From Erythrobacteraceae bacterium Alg239-R51 (lineage in GTDB: Bacteria > Pseudomonadota > Alphaproteobacteria > Sphingomonadales > Sphingomonadaceae), in contig CAMZOI010000001.1 in assembly GCA_947331495.1 (NCBI GenBank), forward strand, positions 558,001 through 622,000: DNA of 64,000 nt. The letters run 5' to 3'. The position numbers and the translations under genes are program-made. Shown here piece by piece: positions 21,275 through 28,178 of the stretch. Within the stretch, counting starts at the first letter, position 1, and each line of letters starts with the position of its first letter. The notes beneath the pieces are model-generated. The model did no database searches. It was not told the origin of the DNA and saw only the letters and a program-made list of their open reading frames with translations.

Positions 21275-21289
21275 GGGGTGTTTCACCCC
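21275..21289 (+). terminator. Hairpin after rpmJ
   Basis: GGGGTG-TTT-CACCCC forms a 6-bp GC-rich stem 12 bases after the rpmJ stop. The downstream T content (GTTGCGTTC) is weak, so terminator strength is uncertain. Confidence 0.5.
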
Positions 21290-21301
21290 GTTGCGTTCGG
21301 T

Positions 21302-21334
21302 ATCGGCCCGCCTCCGTCAGGAGTGCGGGCCGAT
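21302..21334 (+). promoter_or_regulatory. Long near-perfect hairpin upstream of HAD gene
   Basis: A 10-bp perfect inverted repeat, ATCGGCCCGC and GCGGGCCGAT, encloses CTCC-GTCA-GGAG, which extends the stem past a single unpaired base. It ends 16 bp before the ATG at 21351. It has no T-run, so it may be a second rpmJ terminator element or an RNA structure in the leader of the next gene. Confidence 0.5.
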
Positions 21335-21350
21335 CGCATATGGGGCGGAA

Positions 21351-21962
21351 ATGGCGCAGAAAATCGAAGCGGTTGTGTTCGATGTCGGACGGGTGCTGTT
21401 CGAATGGGACCTGCGGCACCTGTTCGAGAAAATCGTAGACGATCATGGCCGGCTGGAAAGAGTGCTGACCGAAGTCGTGACCGAAAAGTGGCATTTCGAG
21501 CACGATCGTGGTCGACCGTTGGCGGAAATGGTCCCCGAGCGCATCGCGCTGTTCCCTAAATTCGAGCCTGAAATCCGGTCCTACGCCGCACGCTTCAACG
21601 AAAGCATTCCCGGACCGGTGCCGGGTACGCACGCGATGCTGGAAAGGCTTCACGAGCGCGGCGTTCCCCTGTTTGCCCTGACCGATTTCGGCGCGGAGTT
21701 CTGGTCGAGGTTTCGCCCGAACCAGCCAATTTTCGACCATTTCCAAGACATCGTGATGTCGGGCGAAGAATGTGTTGCCAAGCCCGATCCAGCGCTATTT
21801 GCCATCGCGCAGAAGCGCTTCGGCCACGCGCCGGGAGCGATGCTGTTTATCGATGACAACCGGGACAATATCAAATCCGCCCGATCATGCGGATGGCAGG
21901 TGCATCATTTCAGCGATGCCGGACACCTTCATGCTGACCTGAAGGCACGCGGCCTCCTTTGA
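21351..21962 (+). CDS. HAD-superfamily hydrolase
   Basis: Haloacid-dehalogenase-type phosphatase of 203 residues. The nucleophile motif is VVFDVGRVLFEWD, the second motif is in FALTDFG, the lysine in AKPDPALF, and the acidic motif in MLFIDDNRDNIKSA. This pattern (DxG instead of DxD) is typical of the YihX/epoxide-hydrolase-N-like subgroup. The ATG at 21351 follows GGGGCGGAA. Substrate unknown. Confidence 0.88.
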   Translation: MAQKIEAVVFDVGRVLFEWDLRHLFEKIVDDHGRLERVLTEVVTEKWHFEHDRGRPLAEMVPERIALFPKFEPEIRSYAARFNESIPGPVPGTHAMLERLHERGVPLFALTDFGAEFWSRFRPNQPIFDHFQDIVMSGEECVAKPDPALFAIAQKRFGHAPGAMLFIDDNRDNIKSARSCGWQVHHFSDAGHLHADLKARGLL

Positions 21963-22199
21963 AAAGAAGCTTCGTGGCGAAACGCCGGAAGCCTCGAGAT
22001 TTCGTCCGAGGAGAAAAGGGCGGGACAAGGTGCAATCGTTGCAACGTGCAAGCGGAGCCTTGGCAGATCCATGCGAGATCACCCGCGACGGCTGTCGAAC
22101 GCTTGGAGACAGATGCATCGCGAAACGCGACCCGTCTTCGTCGAAGTTTGGCAAATCTGATTTTCACGCTAAATAGGTTGCACAAGGAGAACCGAAATC

Positions 22200-22751
22200 A
22201 TGGGCGACATCCGCGAACCTCTGCGCGAACTTACCGAATGCGGGCTGCCGCAGGCGCTTGAGGTCATGGGCGAGCGATGGAGTTTCATGATCCTGCGGGC
22301 TAGTTTCAACGGACTGCACCATTTCGAGGAGTTTCTGAGCGAACTCGGTATCGCCCGAAACATCCTTTCCAACCGGCTTGCCAAGCTGGTCGAGCATGGC
22401 ATTTTGAAGCGCGATCCATGCCCCGATGACCGCCGCAAGATCGAGTACCGGCTGACAGAGAAGGGCCTGGACCTTTTGCCGGCCATGGTTGCCTTGCGTC
22501 AGTGGGGGCAGAAATACGGAACCGAGGTGGTGGAAAATCCGGTCCTTGTGGACGAGCGCGATCGTCTGCCGATCGGGCCTACATCGATGCTGAGCCATGA
22601 CGGTCGTCTTCTCGGTCCGGCAGACCTTGCGCTGGTCGAACGCGCGAATCTGGGCATACGCGCCGACGGGAGCCGCGCCGATACCGGGCCGCTGCTCGAT
22701 CACGGCGATACTGCCACACTCGGGACGCAGCGCAAGCAGGCCGCCGCCTGA
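22200..22751 (+). CDS. HxlR-family transcriptional regulator
   Basis: Winged-helix regulator of 183 residues. The HxlR core is ALEVMGERWSFMILRASFNG, then the recognition region GIARNILSNRLAKLVEHGIL and the wing DDRRKIEYRLTEKGLDLLP. The C-terminal 60 residues are variable. The ATG follows AAGGAGAACCGAAATC. The 237 bp upstream carry its promoter. The end overlaps the next small gene if a CTG start is used there. Confidence 0.88.
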   Translation: MGDIREPLRELTECGLPQALEVMGERWSFMILRASFNGLHHFEEFLSELGIARNILSNRLAKLVEHGILKRDPCPDDRRKIEYRLTEKGLDLLPAMVALRQWGQKYGTEVVENPVLVDERDRLPIGPTSMLSHDGRLLGPADLALVERANLGIRADGSRADTGPLLDHGDTATLGTQRKQAAA

Positions 22752-23053
22752 CTTCTTCTCCCGACCGGACGCCGGATGGCCGCTACATCATCGCGCGCGG
22801 GCGGTTGTGGCGCGCGAGCAATCCGAACCTTTCCGCCACCGAGCGCGAGCGCTTCGTCAACTCCCTGATGGAAGCACGCCGTGACGTCGGCGCAGCAAAG
22901 CGTTCGGGTAATCGCGAAGCGGAAAAGGCGGCCCGTGCGCGGGTGCACGAGGCGAAAGTCGCCCTGGGCGAACGCGGCCCTGTCTGGTGGGAAGATGGCG
23001 AGGCCGACTACAACCGCCATCTTGTCAAGAACACGCCGTATGCGCGCGACTGA
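22748..23053 (+). CDS. Small conserved protein of unknown function
   Basis: Frame of 101 codons with TSSPDRTPDGRYIIARGRLW, then a charged helical region (MEARRDVGAAKRSG, EAKVALGERGPVWW) and the end VKNTPYARD. I recall related alphaproteobacterial proteins with the same beginning (DGRYI, RGRLWR), so the frame should start upstream of the TTG at 22805. The only start-like codon in frame there is a CTG at 22748, overlapping the HxlR stop as CTGA, which would imply a rare CTG start with translational coupling. The shorter TTG-start version of 82 residues is the alternative. Confidence 0.65.
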   Translation: MTSSPDRTPDGRYIIARGRLWRASNPNLSATERERFVNSLMEARRDVGAAKRSGNREAEKAARARVHEAKVALGERGPVWWEDGEADYNRHLVKNTPYARD

Positions 23054-23150
23054 ACGCCGCACTGGTCCCGTGACGTCATCGTTAAAATAATCTCAACATC
23101 TCGCCGCCATACGATCATGTTCGCGAAATCCGAACCAACGAGCCGGGCCT

Positions 23151-23501
23151 GTGATCGAAATCGAAGTCCAGAACGAAACGCATCAGAACGTACGTCGGAT
23201 CAAGGCGATGGCCGTGCCGCGTATCGGCGAGGGGATTCGCCTGAAGGAGCCCGATGGTATCTGGGCGAGCTACGACATTCTCGACGTCTGGTACCAGCAG
23301 GCCGAGTTCGGCGAGGTCTGGATGCCCTATATTCACGTCCGCATGAGCCTCGATGACCTCGAAGCGGTAGAAACGGTGCGATCGAACACGATGGTGAACC
23401 GGGCGCAAGCCGTGCCGATCGAGGACTTTCTCGCCAAGTTCGAAGGCGATCGCGAACACGAGACGGTCAGGCTCAACCTCGATATGAGCGAGGCGGAGTA
23501 A
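23151..23501 (+). CDS. Hypothetical protein
   Basis: Encodes a 116-residue acidic protein from a GTG at 23151 (VIEIEVQNETHQNVRRI). It has no signal peptide or membrane segment, and mixed alpha/beta character with an aromatic stretch SYDILDVWYQQAEFGEVWM. The stop is 5 bases from the convergent comM remnant. No family recognised. Confidence 0.6.
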   Translation: MIEIEVQNETHQNVRRIKAMAVPRIGEGIRLKEPDGIWASYDILDVWYQQAEFGEVWMPYIHVRMSLDDLEAVETVRSNTMVNRAQAVPIEDFLAKFEGDREHETVRLNLDMSEAE

Positions 23502-23505
23502 AGGT

Positions 23506-24386
23506 CTACGCCCTCGGCGCCTGTCGGCGATAGCTTAGCGCCTCCGCCACATGAATACGCCCGACCTGTTCTGTACCCGCGAGGTCGGCAATCGTCCGTG
23601 CAACCCGCAACATCCGCGTATAGCTGCGCGCTGAAAGGCGCATGGCAGTGGCGGCCTGCATCAGCAACTGACGGCCCGGCTCATCGGGCGTGGCGAATTG
23701 CTCCAGCGCATCGCCTTCAAGTTCGGCATTGGTGCTGGCGCCCGTTTGTTCGCTGCGCGCGGTCTGGCGCCGACGGGCTTCGGCAACGCGCGCGGCGACA
23801 TCCTCGCTGCCCTCTGCCGGTGGGGGCAGGGCAAGATCGGCGGCACTGACCGGGTCGACTTCGACGTGAAGATCGATACGGTCGAGCATCGGACCGGAAA
23901 CCTTGCTTTGGTAATCGGCGGCGCATCTTGGTGCGCGCGAACAGGCCAACGCGGGATCCCCCAAATGTCCGCACCGGCACGGGTTCATCGCCGCGACCAG
24001 CTGGACATTGGCCGGGAAGGTGACATGCGCATTGGCGCGCGCGACATCGACCTTGCCGGTCTCGATCGGCTGGCGAAGGGAGTCCAGAACGGCGCGCTGG
24101 AATTCCGGCAGTTCGTCGAGAAACAACACGCCCAGATGCGCCAGGCTGACCTCGCCCGGCTTCACGCGCAAGCCGCCACCGGTAAGCGCCGCCATGCTGG
24201 CCGAATGATGAGGAGCACGAAAAGGACGGGCGCGGCTGATCCGGCCTTCCTCCAGCGTGCCGGCGACCGATTGCACCATGCTCACCTCCAGCGCTTCGGC
24301 CGGCGAAAGCGGCGGCAGGATGCTGGGAAGACAGCTCGCCAAGAGCGACTTGCCCGCGCCTGGCGGTCCGATCATCAGGAGGTTCG
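23506..24386 (-). pseudogene. comM: ComM/YifB magnesium-chelatase-like ATPase, N-terminal half missing
   Basis: The C-terminal 290 residues of a ComM/YifB AAA+ protein, a branch-migration helicase used in natural transformation. Present are Walker A LLMIGPPGAGKSLL, the FRAPHHSASMAALTGGG loop, Walker B LGVLFLDELPEF, the Mg-chelatase C-terminal CRCGHLGDPALACSRAPRC zinc-like segment and SYTRMLRVARTIADL. The roughly 200-residue ChlI domain that should precede Walker A is absent. Homology stops abruptly at NLLMIG, where a dispersed repeat begins at 24387. The missing half is not elsewhere in the window. comM is a known integration hotspot in other bacteria. Confidence 0.85.
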
Positions 24387-24480
24387 ATATACCTACACCC
24401 GGCCCATCGATTGCTGTGGATATGGTGCAGGAATGGCAGGAACTGGGCCGGAAGCGGACAGTCCGCTTCTGATGCGATTC
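24387..24480 (+). repeat. Dispersed repeat, copy A (at the comM break)
   Basis: This segment resembles 45684-45775: both contain GATAT-x-CCTACAC, then GCTGTGGA, GGAATGGCAGGAA-x-TGGGCCG, AAGC-x-G-x-CAGTCCGCTT in the same order, spacing and orientation. It starts at the point where comM homology ends. Confidence 0.65.
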
Positions 24481-24665
24481 TAGCCAAAGCCGACCTTCAC
24501 CTGGCTCACGGGTATGACCAGAGCAAATGCACTTCACCGATTTTGGTCTACCTACATGCCCTCGGGACCCTAAGTTCTGTCCGAGCGTATTTCATCCTAG
24601 GTTGCGATCGCTTTCTGCTCATTTCGTCGGTTTGCAGGACACCAATAGGTGTTGTGATCATTTAA

Positions 24666-25421
24666 TTGCTGACCGAACCACACGTTCACGGGAGACGGCT
24701 GCTGCACGATTGGTTGCCCTATTGCGGAAAAGCTCCAGATCCTGGGGGCTGGTTGACCCATTGGAATTTCGCACCCGAATTGATTGCTTGCCTTCTGGTC
24801 GTGACCGGGGTCGCATATTGGCAACGCGAAAGTCTGAGAACCACGCCGACATACGCACTCCTAGCCGTCTTCTGCTTTCTCTACATCAGCCCCTTCTGCG
24901 CGCTCGGGTCCGCATTGTTCACAGTCCGCATCATTCACGATGTCATACTCGCAGCGGTCTTCGCCCCACTGCTCATTGCGGCCTTTCGGCTCGAGGACAA
25001 GAGCTTGCCCGGGACGTTGACCGTATGGACTGCGGTACATGCCATCATATTCTGGGCCTGGCATGCACCTCCATTGTACGAGCTTGCGATGAGTAGCCAC
25101 GCGGTTTTCTGGCTTATGCAAATCAGCATCGTCGCTACGGCAGCAGCATGGTGGGTCAAGGTAATTCGATCGCCGGCACCAGCTGCCGCGACAGGACTGT
25201 TGGCGACGATGGTCGCAATGGGGGCACTTGGCGCGCTACTTACCTTCGCGCACCGTGCGTATTATGCGCCACATTGGCTAACGACCCGCTTGTGGGATCT
25301 CTCGCCAATAGAGGATCAGCAGATTGCGGGTATCGTTATGTGGGCCCCGGCGAGCCTGGTTTATTTAATCGCAGCCTTGACGATACTCTATCGATCGCTT
25401 GGTAGCAGAGCGCCCGCATGA
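24666..25421 (+). CDS. Cytochrome c oxidase assembly protein, CtaG (caa3) family
   Basis: Multi-helix membrane protein of 251 residues with features of the caa3_CtaG family: WLTHWNFAPELIACLLVV, an IIHDVILAAVFAPLL helix, FWAWHAPPLYELAM, and DQQIAGIVMWAPASLVYLIA at the end. The family assists copper insertion in heme-copper oxidases. A TTG is the first start codon in the frame (24666). It begins the oxidase cluster, overlaps the next gene by 4 bp and lies directly after the repeat and comM remnant. Confidence 0.85.
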   Translation: MLTEPHVHGRRLLHDWLPYCGKAPDPGGWLTHWNFAPELIACLLVVTGVAYWQRESLRTTPTYALLAVFCFLYISPFCALGSALFTVRIIHDVILAAVFAPLLIAAFRLEDKSLPGTLTVWTAVHAIIFWAWHAPPLYELAMSSHAVFWLMQISIVATAAAWWVKVIRSPAPAAATGLLATMVAMGALGALLTFAHRAYYAPHWLTTRLWDLSPIEDQQIAGIVMWAPASLVYLIAALTILYRSLGSRAPA

Positions 25422-26068
25422 GGCTACATGACCTGATCCGCAGATGGGCGGTCAGTTATACCGAGCATGGGAAGTATTCTCCGGTCGGTGTCTGGTTTCA
25501 CTGGATAATGGCGGGGCTGGTGCTCTTTCAGCTAGGCTCAGGGTGGATGATGTCGCGCTATCCCGTAGGCGCCAGCAAGCTTGCCACCTACGAATTGCAT
25601 AGCGAGCTGGGGCTGACCATCCTGTTTTTTGCCATTTTGAGGTTCGCTTGGCGGCTTTTTGTCCCTGATCCGGTCAATGACGCTGATGCGCCCGGCTGGC
25701 AGAGCACGGCAGCGCACATCACCCAGTACCTCTTTTATGGCTTGTTCGCGTTACTTCCGCTGAGCGGATGGGCGATGTGGTCTGCGATACAGCCGGTGCA
25801 GCCTCTGCGTCTTGCCGGATTGGTCGCGATACCGCCGATGCCCTTTCATTCGCTCTCCCCTGCGTGGCAGTATCAAGTGCTCGACTGGGCCGAAAGCCTT
25901 CATGTCCTCGGCGTTATCGGCCTCGCATTGCTGGTGCCGCTGCATGTAATAGCGGCGTTGAAACATCATTTCTGGGATCGCGATGATACGGTCAGAGGCA
26001 TTCTACCGGAAATTCGAGACGACGAGACGGCTCCGGACCATAAGCAATATACGCCGCGAGTGGGCTGA
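25418..26068 (+). CDS. Cytochrome b561 family protein
   Basis: Membrane cytochrome of 216 residues with four helices and histidines for two b hemes: WFHWIMAGLVLFQLGSGW, YELHSELGLTILFFAILRF, a third helix LFYGLFALLPLSGWAMW and LHVLGVIGLALLVPLHVIAALKHHF split over the last helix. It would shuttle electrons between quinol and cytochromes. The start overlaps CtaG by ATGA. Its 3' end overlaps the convergent cytochrome c gene by 77 bp on the other strand, which is unusually long. Confidence 0.85.
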   Translation: MRLHDLIRRWAVSYTEHGKYSPVGVWFHWIMAGLVLFQLGSGWMMSRYPVGASKLATYELHSELGLTILFFAILRFAWRLFVPDPVNDADAPGWQSTAAHITQYLFYGLFALLPLSGWAMWSAIQPVQPLRLAGLVAIPPMPFHSLSPAWQYQVLDWAESLHVLGVIGLALLVPLHVIAALKHHFWDRDDTVRGILPEIRDDETAPDHKQYTPRVG

Positions 26069-26693
26069 TCTCGTCCTCTCGCAATTTGCTGGCCGTATCG
26101 TGCATGACGTTGAGTGCATCGCCGTATCGCTCACCGTTTCGCCAGCGGCGCAATTGTTCGGCGTGGTACGCAGCGCTTTGACCAACCAGGGGTGGATTGC
26201 CGCCACCCAAGCCCAGACCGGTTTCCCCATGGCAAGATGCGCAGGACGATAGAGCGCGTTCGGGTAAGCCTGCATGGTAGATCTCGTATGCTTTCGCAAT
26301 TTCGCACGAGGGTTCAGTCAAAGTCGTGCTTCCCTCCATGCCCTCGGGAAAGTCCATGGCCGCGTAATAGGCTGACACAGCCAACCGCTCCTCGGAATTT
26401 AGACGGCCTGCAAGCCAAGTCATTTGGGGATGGCTACGTTGGCCGTCCGCGTAAAAGCCCAGCTGCCGCACAAGATATCCCGTATCCATGCCCGCTATTC
26501 TCGGCACCAACGCTCCGTCGCCGCCGCCGTCCAGCCCATGACAAGTGTGGCAAGCGGCCTGCGGACCCGCGTCCCCGCCTGATAAGGCAATCAATTCGCC
26601 GGTGTCGTCGAATGGATCGTCGATCGGGGCAGGAGTGCATGACGCCAGCGCCATAGCAAAGGCGGCGACGGACAGGTTAGAGCGGAAAAGCAT
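25992..26693 (-). CDS. Diheme cytochrome c lipoprotein (c4-like)
   Basis: Encodes two class-I cytochrome c domains with heme motifs CHTCH and CASCH, each preceded by an alpha-helical spacer and followed by conserved PRIAGMDTGYLVRQL and PPLVGQSAAYHAEQLRRW stretches, as in cytochrome c4. The N-terminus MLFRSNLSVAAFAMALASC has a lipobox, so the protein is membrane-tethered. I prefer the ATG at 26693; 26714 is also possible. It is transcribed opposite to the oxidase genes and divergent from the next cytochrome c gene, sharing a short promoter region. Confidence 0.87.
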   Translation of the reverse strand: MLFRSNLSVAAFAMALASCTPAPIDDPFDDTGELIALSGGDAGPQAACHTCHGLDGGGDGALVPRIAGMDTGYLVRQLGFYADGQRSHPQMTWLAGRLNSEERLAVSAYYAAMDFPEGMEGSTTLTEPSCEIAKAYEIYHAGLPERALSSCASCHGETGLGLGGGNPPLVGQSAAYHAEQLRRWRNGERYGDALNVMHDTASKLREDEISPLAAYIAYGPEPSRRLEFPVECL

Positions 26694-26731
26694 CGTCTGG
26701 CGGGAACGAAGCATGCAATTGTCCGGTTCCC

Positions 26732-27139
26732 ATGGGAATGGGGAGTGTGGAGCATCGGAATTGGAAAGCCATCGTGGCCGGCGTAGCCTTAGCCGCTTGT
26801 GCAGCGCTTGCCGCATGCAAGGACCCGGTCGAGACGCGGCGAGAGCCGGCTATCGGACCGAAGGATCGCGGCTTAATAGCAATCAAGCGCGCAGGCTGTG
26901 GATCTTGCCACGAAATTCCCGGGCTGGACTGGCCATCCGGGCGCTTGGGACCATCGCTTGATGGCTTCGACGATGTCGGCTTGATAGCTGGCCAATTGCC
27001 GAACCGGCCGGACGTATTGGCGGCCTTCATCCGCAACGCACCTTCCGTGAAGGAGGGCTCTTCCATGCCGCCAATGCCAATTAGCGAGGCTGAGGCGGCA
27101 GATATCGCAGCCTATTTGTATGGTCTCGACCATGATTGA
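26732..27139 (+). CDS. Monoheme cytochrome c lipoprotein
   Basis: Encodes a 135-residue protein with a signal and lipobox (GVALAACAALAACKD), a single heme motif CGSCH and a C-terminal methionine-rich PPMPISEAEAADIAAYLY typical of class I cytochromes c. It lies directly upstream of the oxidase subunit II gene and overlaps it by 20 bp. It probably delivers electrons to the CuA site. Confidence 0.88.
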   Translation: MGMGSVEHRNWKAIVAGVALAACAALAACKDPVETRREPAIGPKDRGLIAIKRAGCGSCHEIPGLDWPSGRLGPSLDGFDDVGLIAGQLPNRPDVLAAFIRNAPSVKEGSSMPPMPISEAEAADIAAYLYGLDHD

Positions 27140-28178
27140 CGCACTTTGGGGTTGGCCACCTCCGGTACTCGACCCGGCAGGTCCGTATTCAGGCAAAGTT
27201 ACAACCCTGGCCTGGTCGCTTTTCGGTTTGGGCGCTTTCGTCACATTGGTCGTGGTGTTTGCTCTTTGGGTCGCCATCAAGGGACCAGACAAGTGGAAAG
27301 CGAAGCTAGGAGGCGAACGCGCGATCTTGCTCGGCGGGGTGGCCTTTCCGGGCGTCGTATTGACCGCGCTACTGGTGTGGGGACTCACACTTACGGCCAG
27401 CCTGACAGAGCCGATCCACGGGGACGAGATGCGTATTCGCGTTACCGGTGAAATGTGGTGGTTCCGTGTGCAATATCTGGACCCATCGGGCGCGGTTGTG
27501 ATGGAAGATGCGAATGAGATTCACATTCCCGTCGGACGTCCGGTGGTGCTCGAACTGGAATCCGCCGATGTGATTCACAGCTTTTGGGTGCCGCATCTAT
27601 CGGGAAAGAAGGACATGATCCCCGGGCGACGCACACTGCTGCGGATCGAAGCCGATCGCCCAGGAGAATTCGGCGGGGTGTGCGCGGAGTATTGCGGGCG
27701 GCAACATGCGCTGATGGGCTTCGTTGCCGTAGCGCATGAGGACGACGATTTTCGAGAATGGTATGCCGAGCGGAATGAGCGCCTCGTTTCAGCGGGCCTC
27801 GACATAACGCGGCAAGTAGAATCATCGTCCGGATCAGGGACGCAGGGTTCGGAGCGATCAACAGTTACGCGTACGGGTGCGGGCGCTAACACAAATTCCG
27901 GTCAGCAGTCCGGAAGAACACTATTCATGCAGTCCGGGTGTGCTGCCTGCCATCGTGTCGCAGGGACTGAGGCAAACGGCCTCGCTGGCCCGGACCTCAC
28001 CCATGTTGGGTCGCGCCGGACGCTGGGAGCGGGTATTTTGCCGAACAACCGCGGGACGCTGATTGGTTGGATCGGCGACAGCCAATCGCTCAAGCCTGGC
28101 AATCGCATGCCGAGCTATGACATGCTCAATGCCGACGAGCTCGAAGCTATCGCCATCTGGCTCGAGCAGCAGAAATGA
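27120..28178 (+). CDS. ctaC: Cytochrome c oxidase subunit II fused to cytochrome c
   Basis: Subunit II of a caa3-type oxidase, 352 residues. Two membrane helices lie in the first 90 residues. The CuA domain has GEMWWFRVQY, HSFWVPHLSGKKDMIPG and the ligand cluster CAEYCGRQHALM (Cys, Glu, Cys, His, Met). A serine/threonine-rich linker leads to a cytochrome c domain with CAACH near residue 270 and MPSYDMLNADEL. The start is ATG 27120 or 27132. It overlaps subunit I by 4 bp. Confidence 0.93.
   Translation: MVSTMIDALWGWPPPVLDPAGPYSGKVTTLAWSLFGLGAFVTLVVVFALWVAIKGPDKWKAKLGGERAILLGGVAFPGVVLTALLVWGLTLTASLTEPIHGDEMRIRVTGEMWWFRVQYLDPSGAVVMEDANEIHIPVGRPVVLELESADVIHSFWVPHLSGKKDMIPGRRTLLRIEADRPGEFGGVCAEYCGRQHALMGFVAVAHEDDDFREWYAERNERLVSAGLDITRQVESSSGSGTQGSERSTVTRTGAGANTNSGQQSGRTLFMQSGCAACHRVAGTEANGLAGPDLTHVGSRRTLGAGILPNNRGTLIGWIGDSQSLKPGNRMPSYDMLNADELEAIAIWLEQQK

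Noticed and set aside
24387..24537. Extension of comM to a start codon at 24537
   Set aside because: The extra 50 codons translate the dispersed repeat and have no ComM similarity; the ChlI domain is missing.
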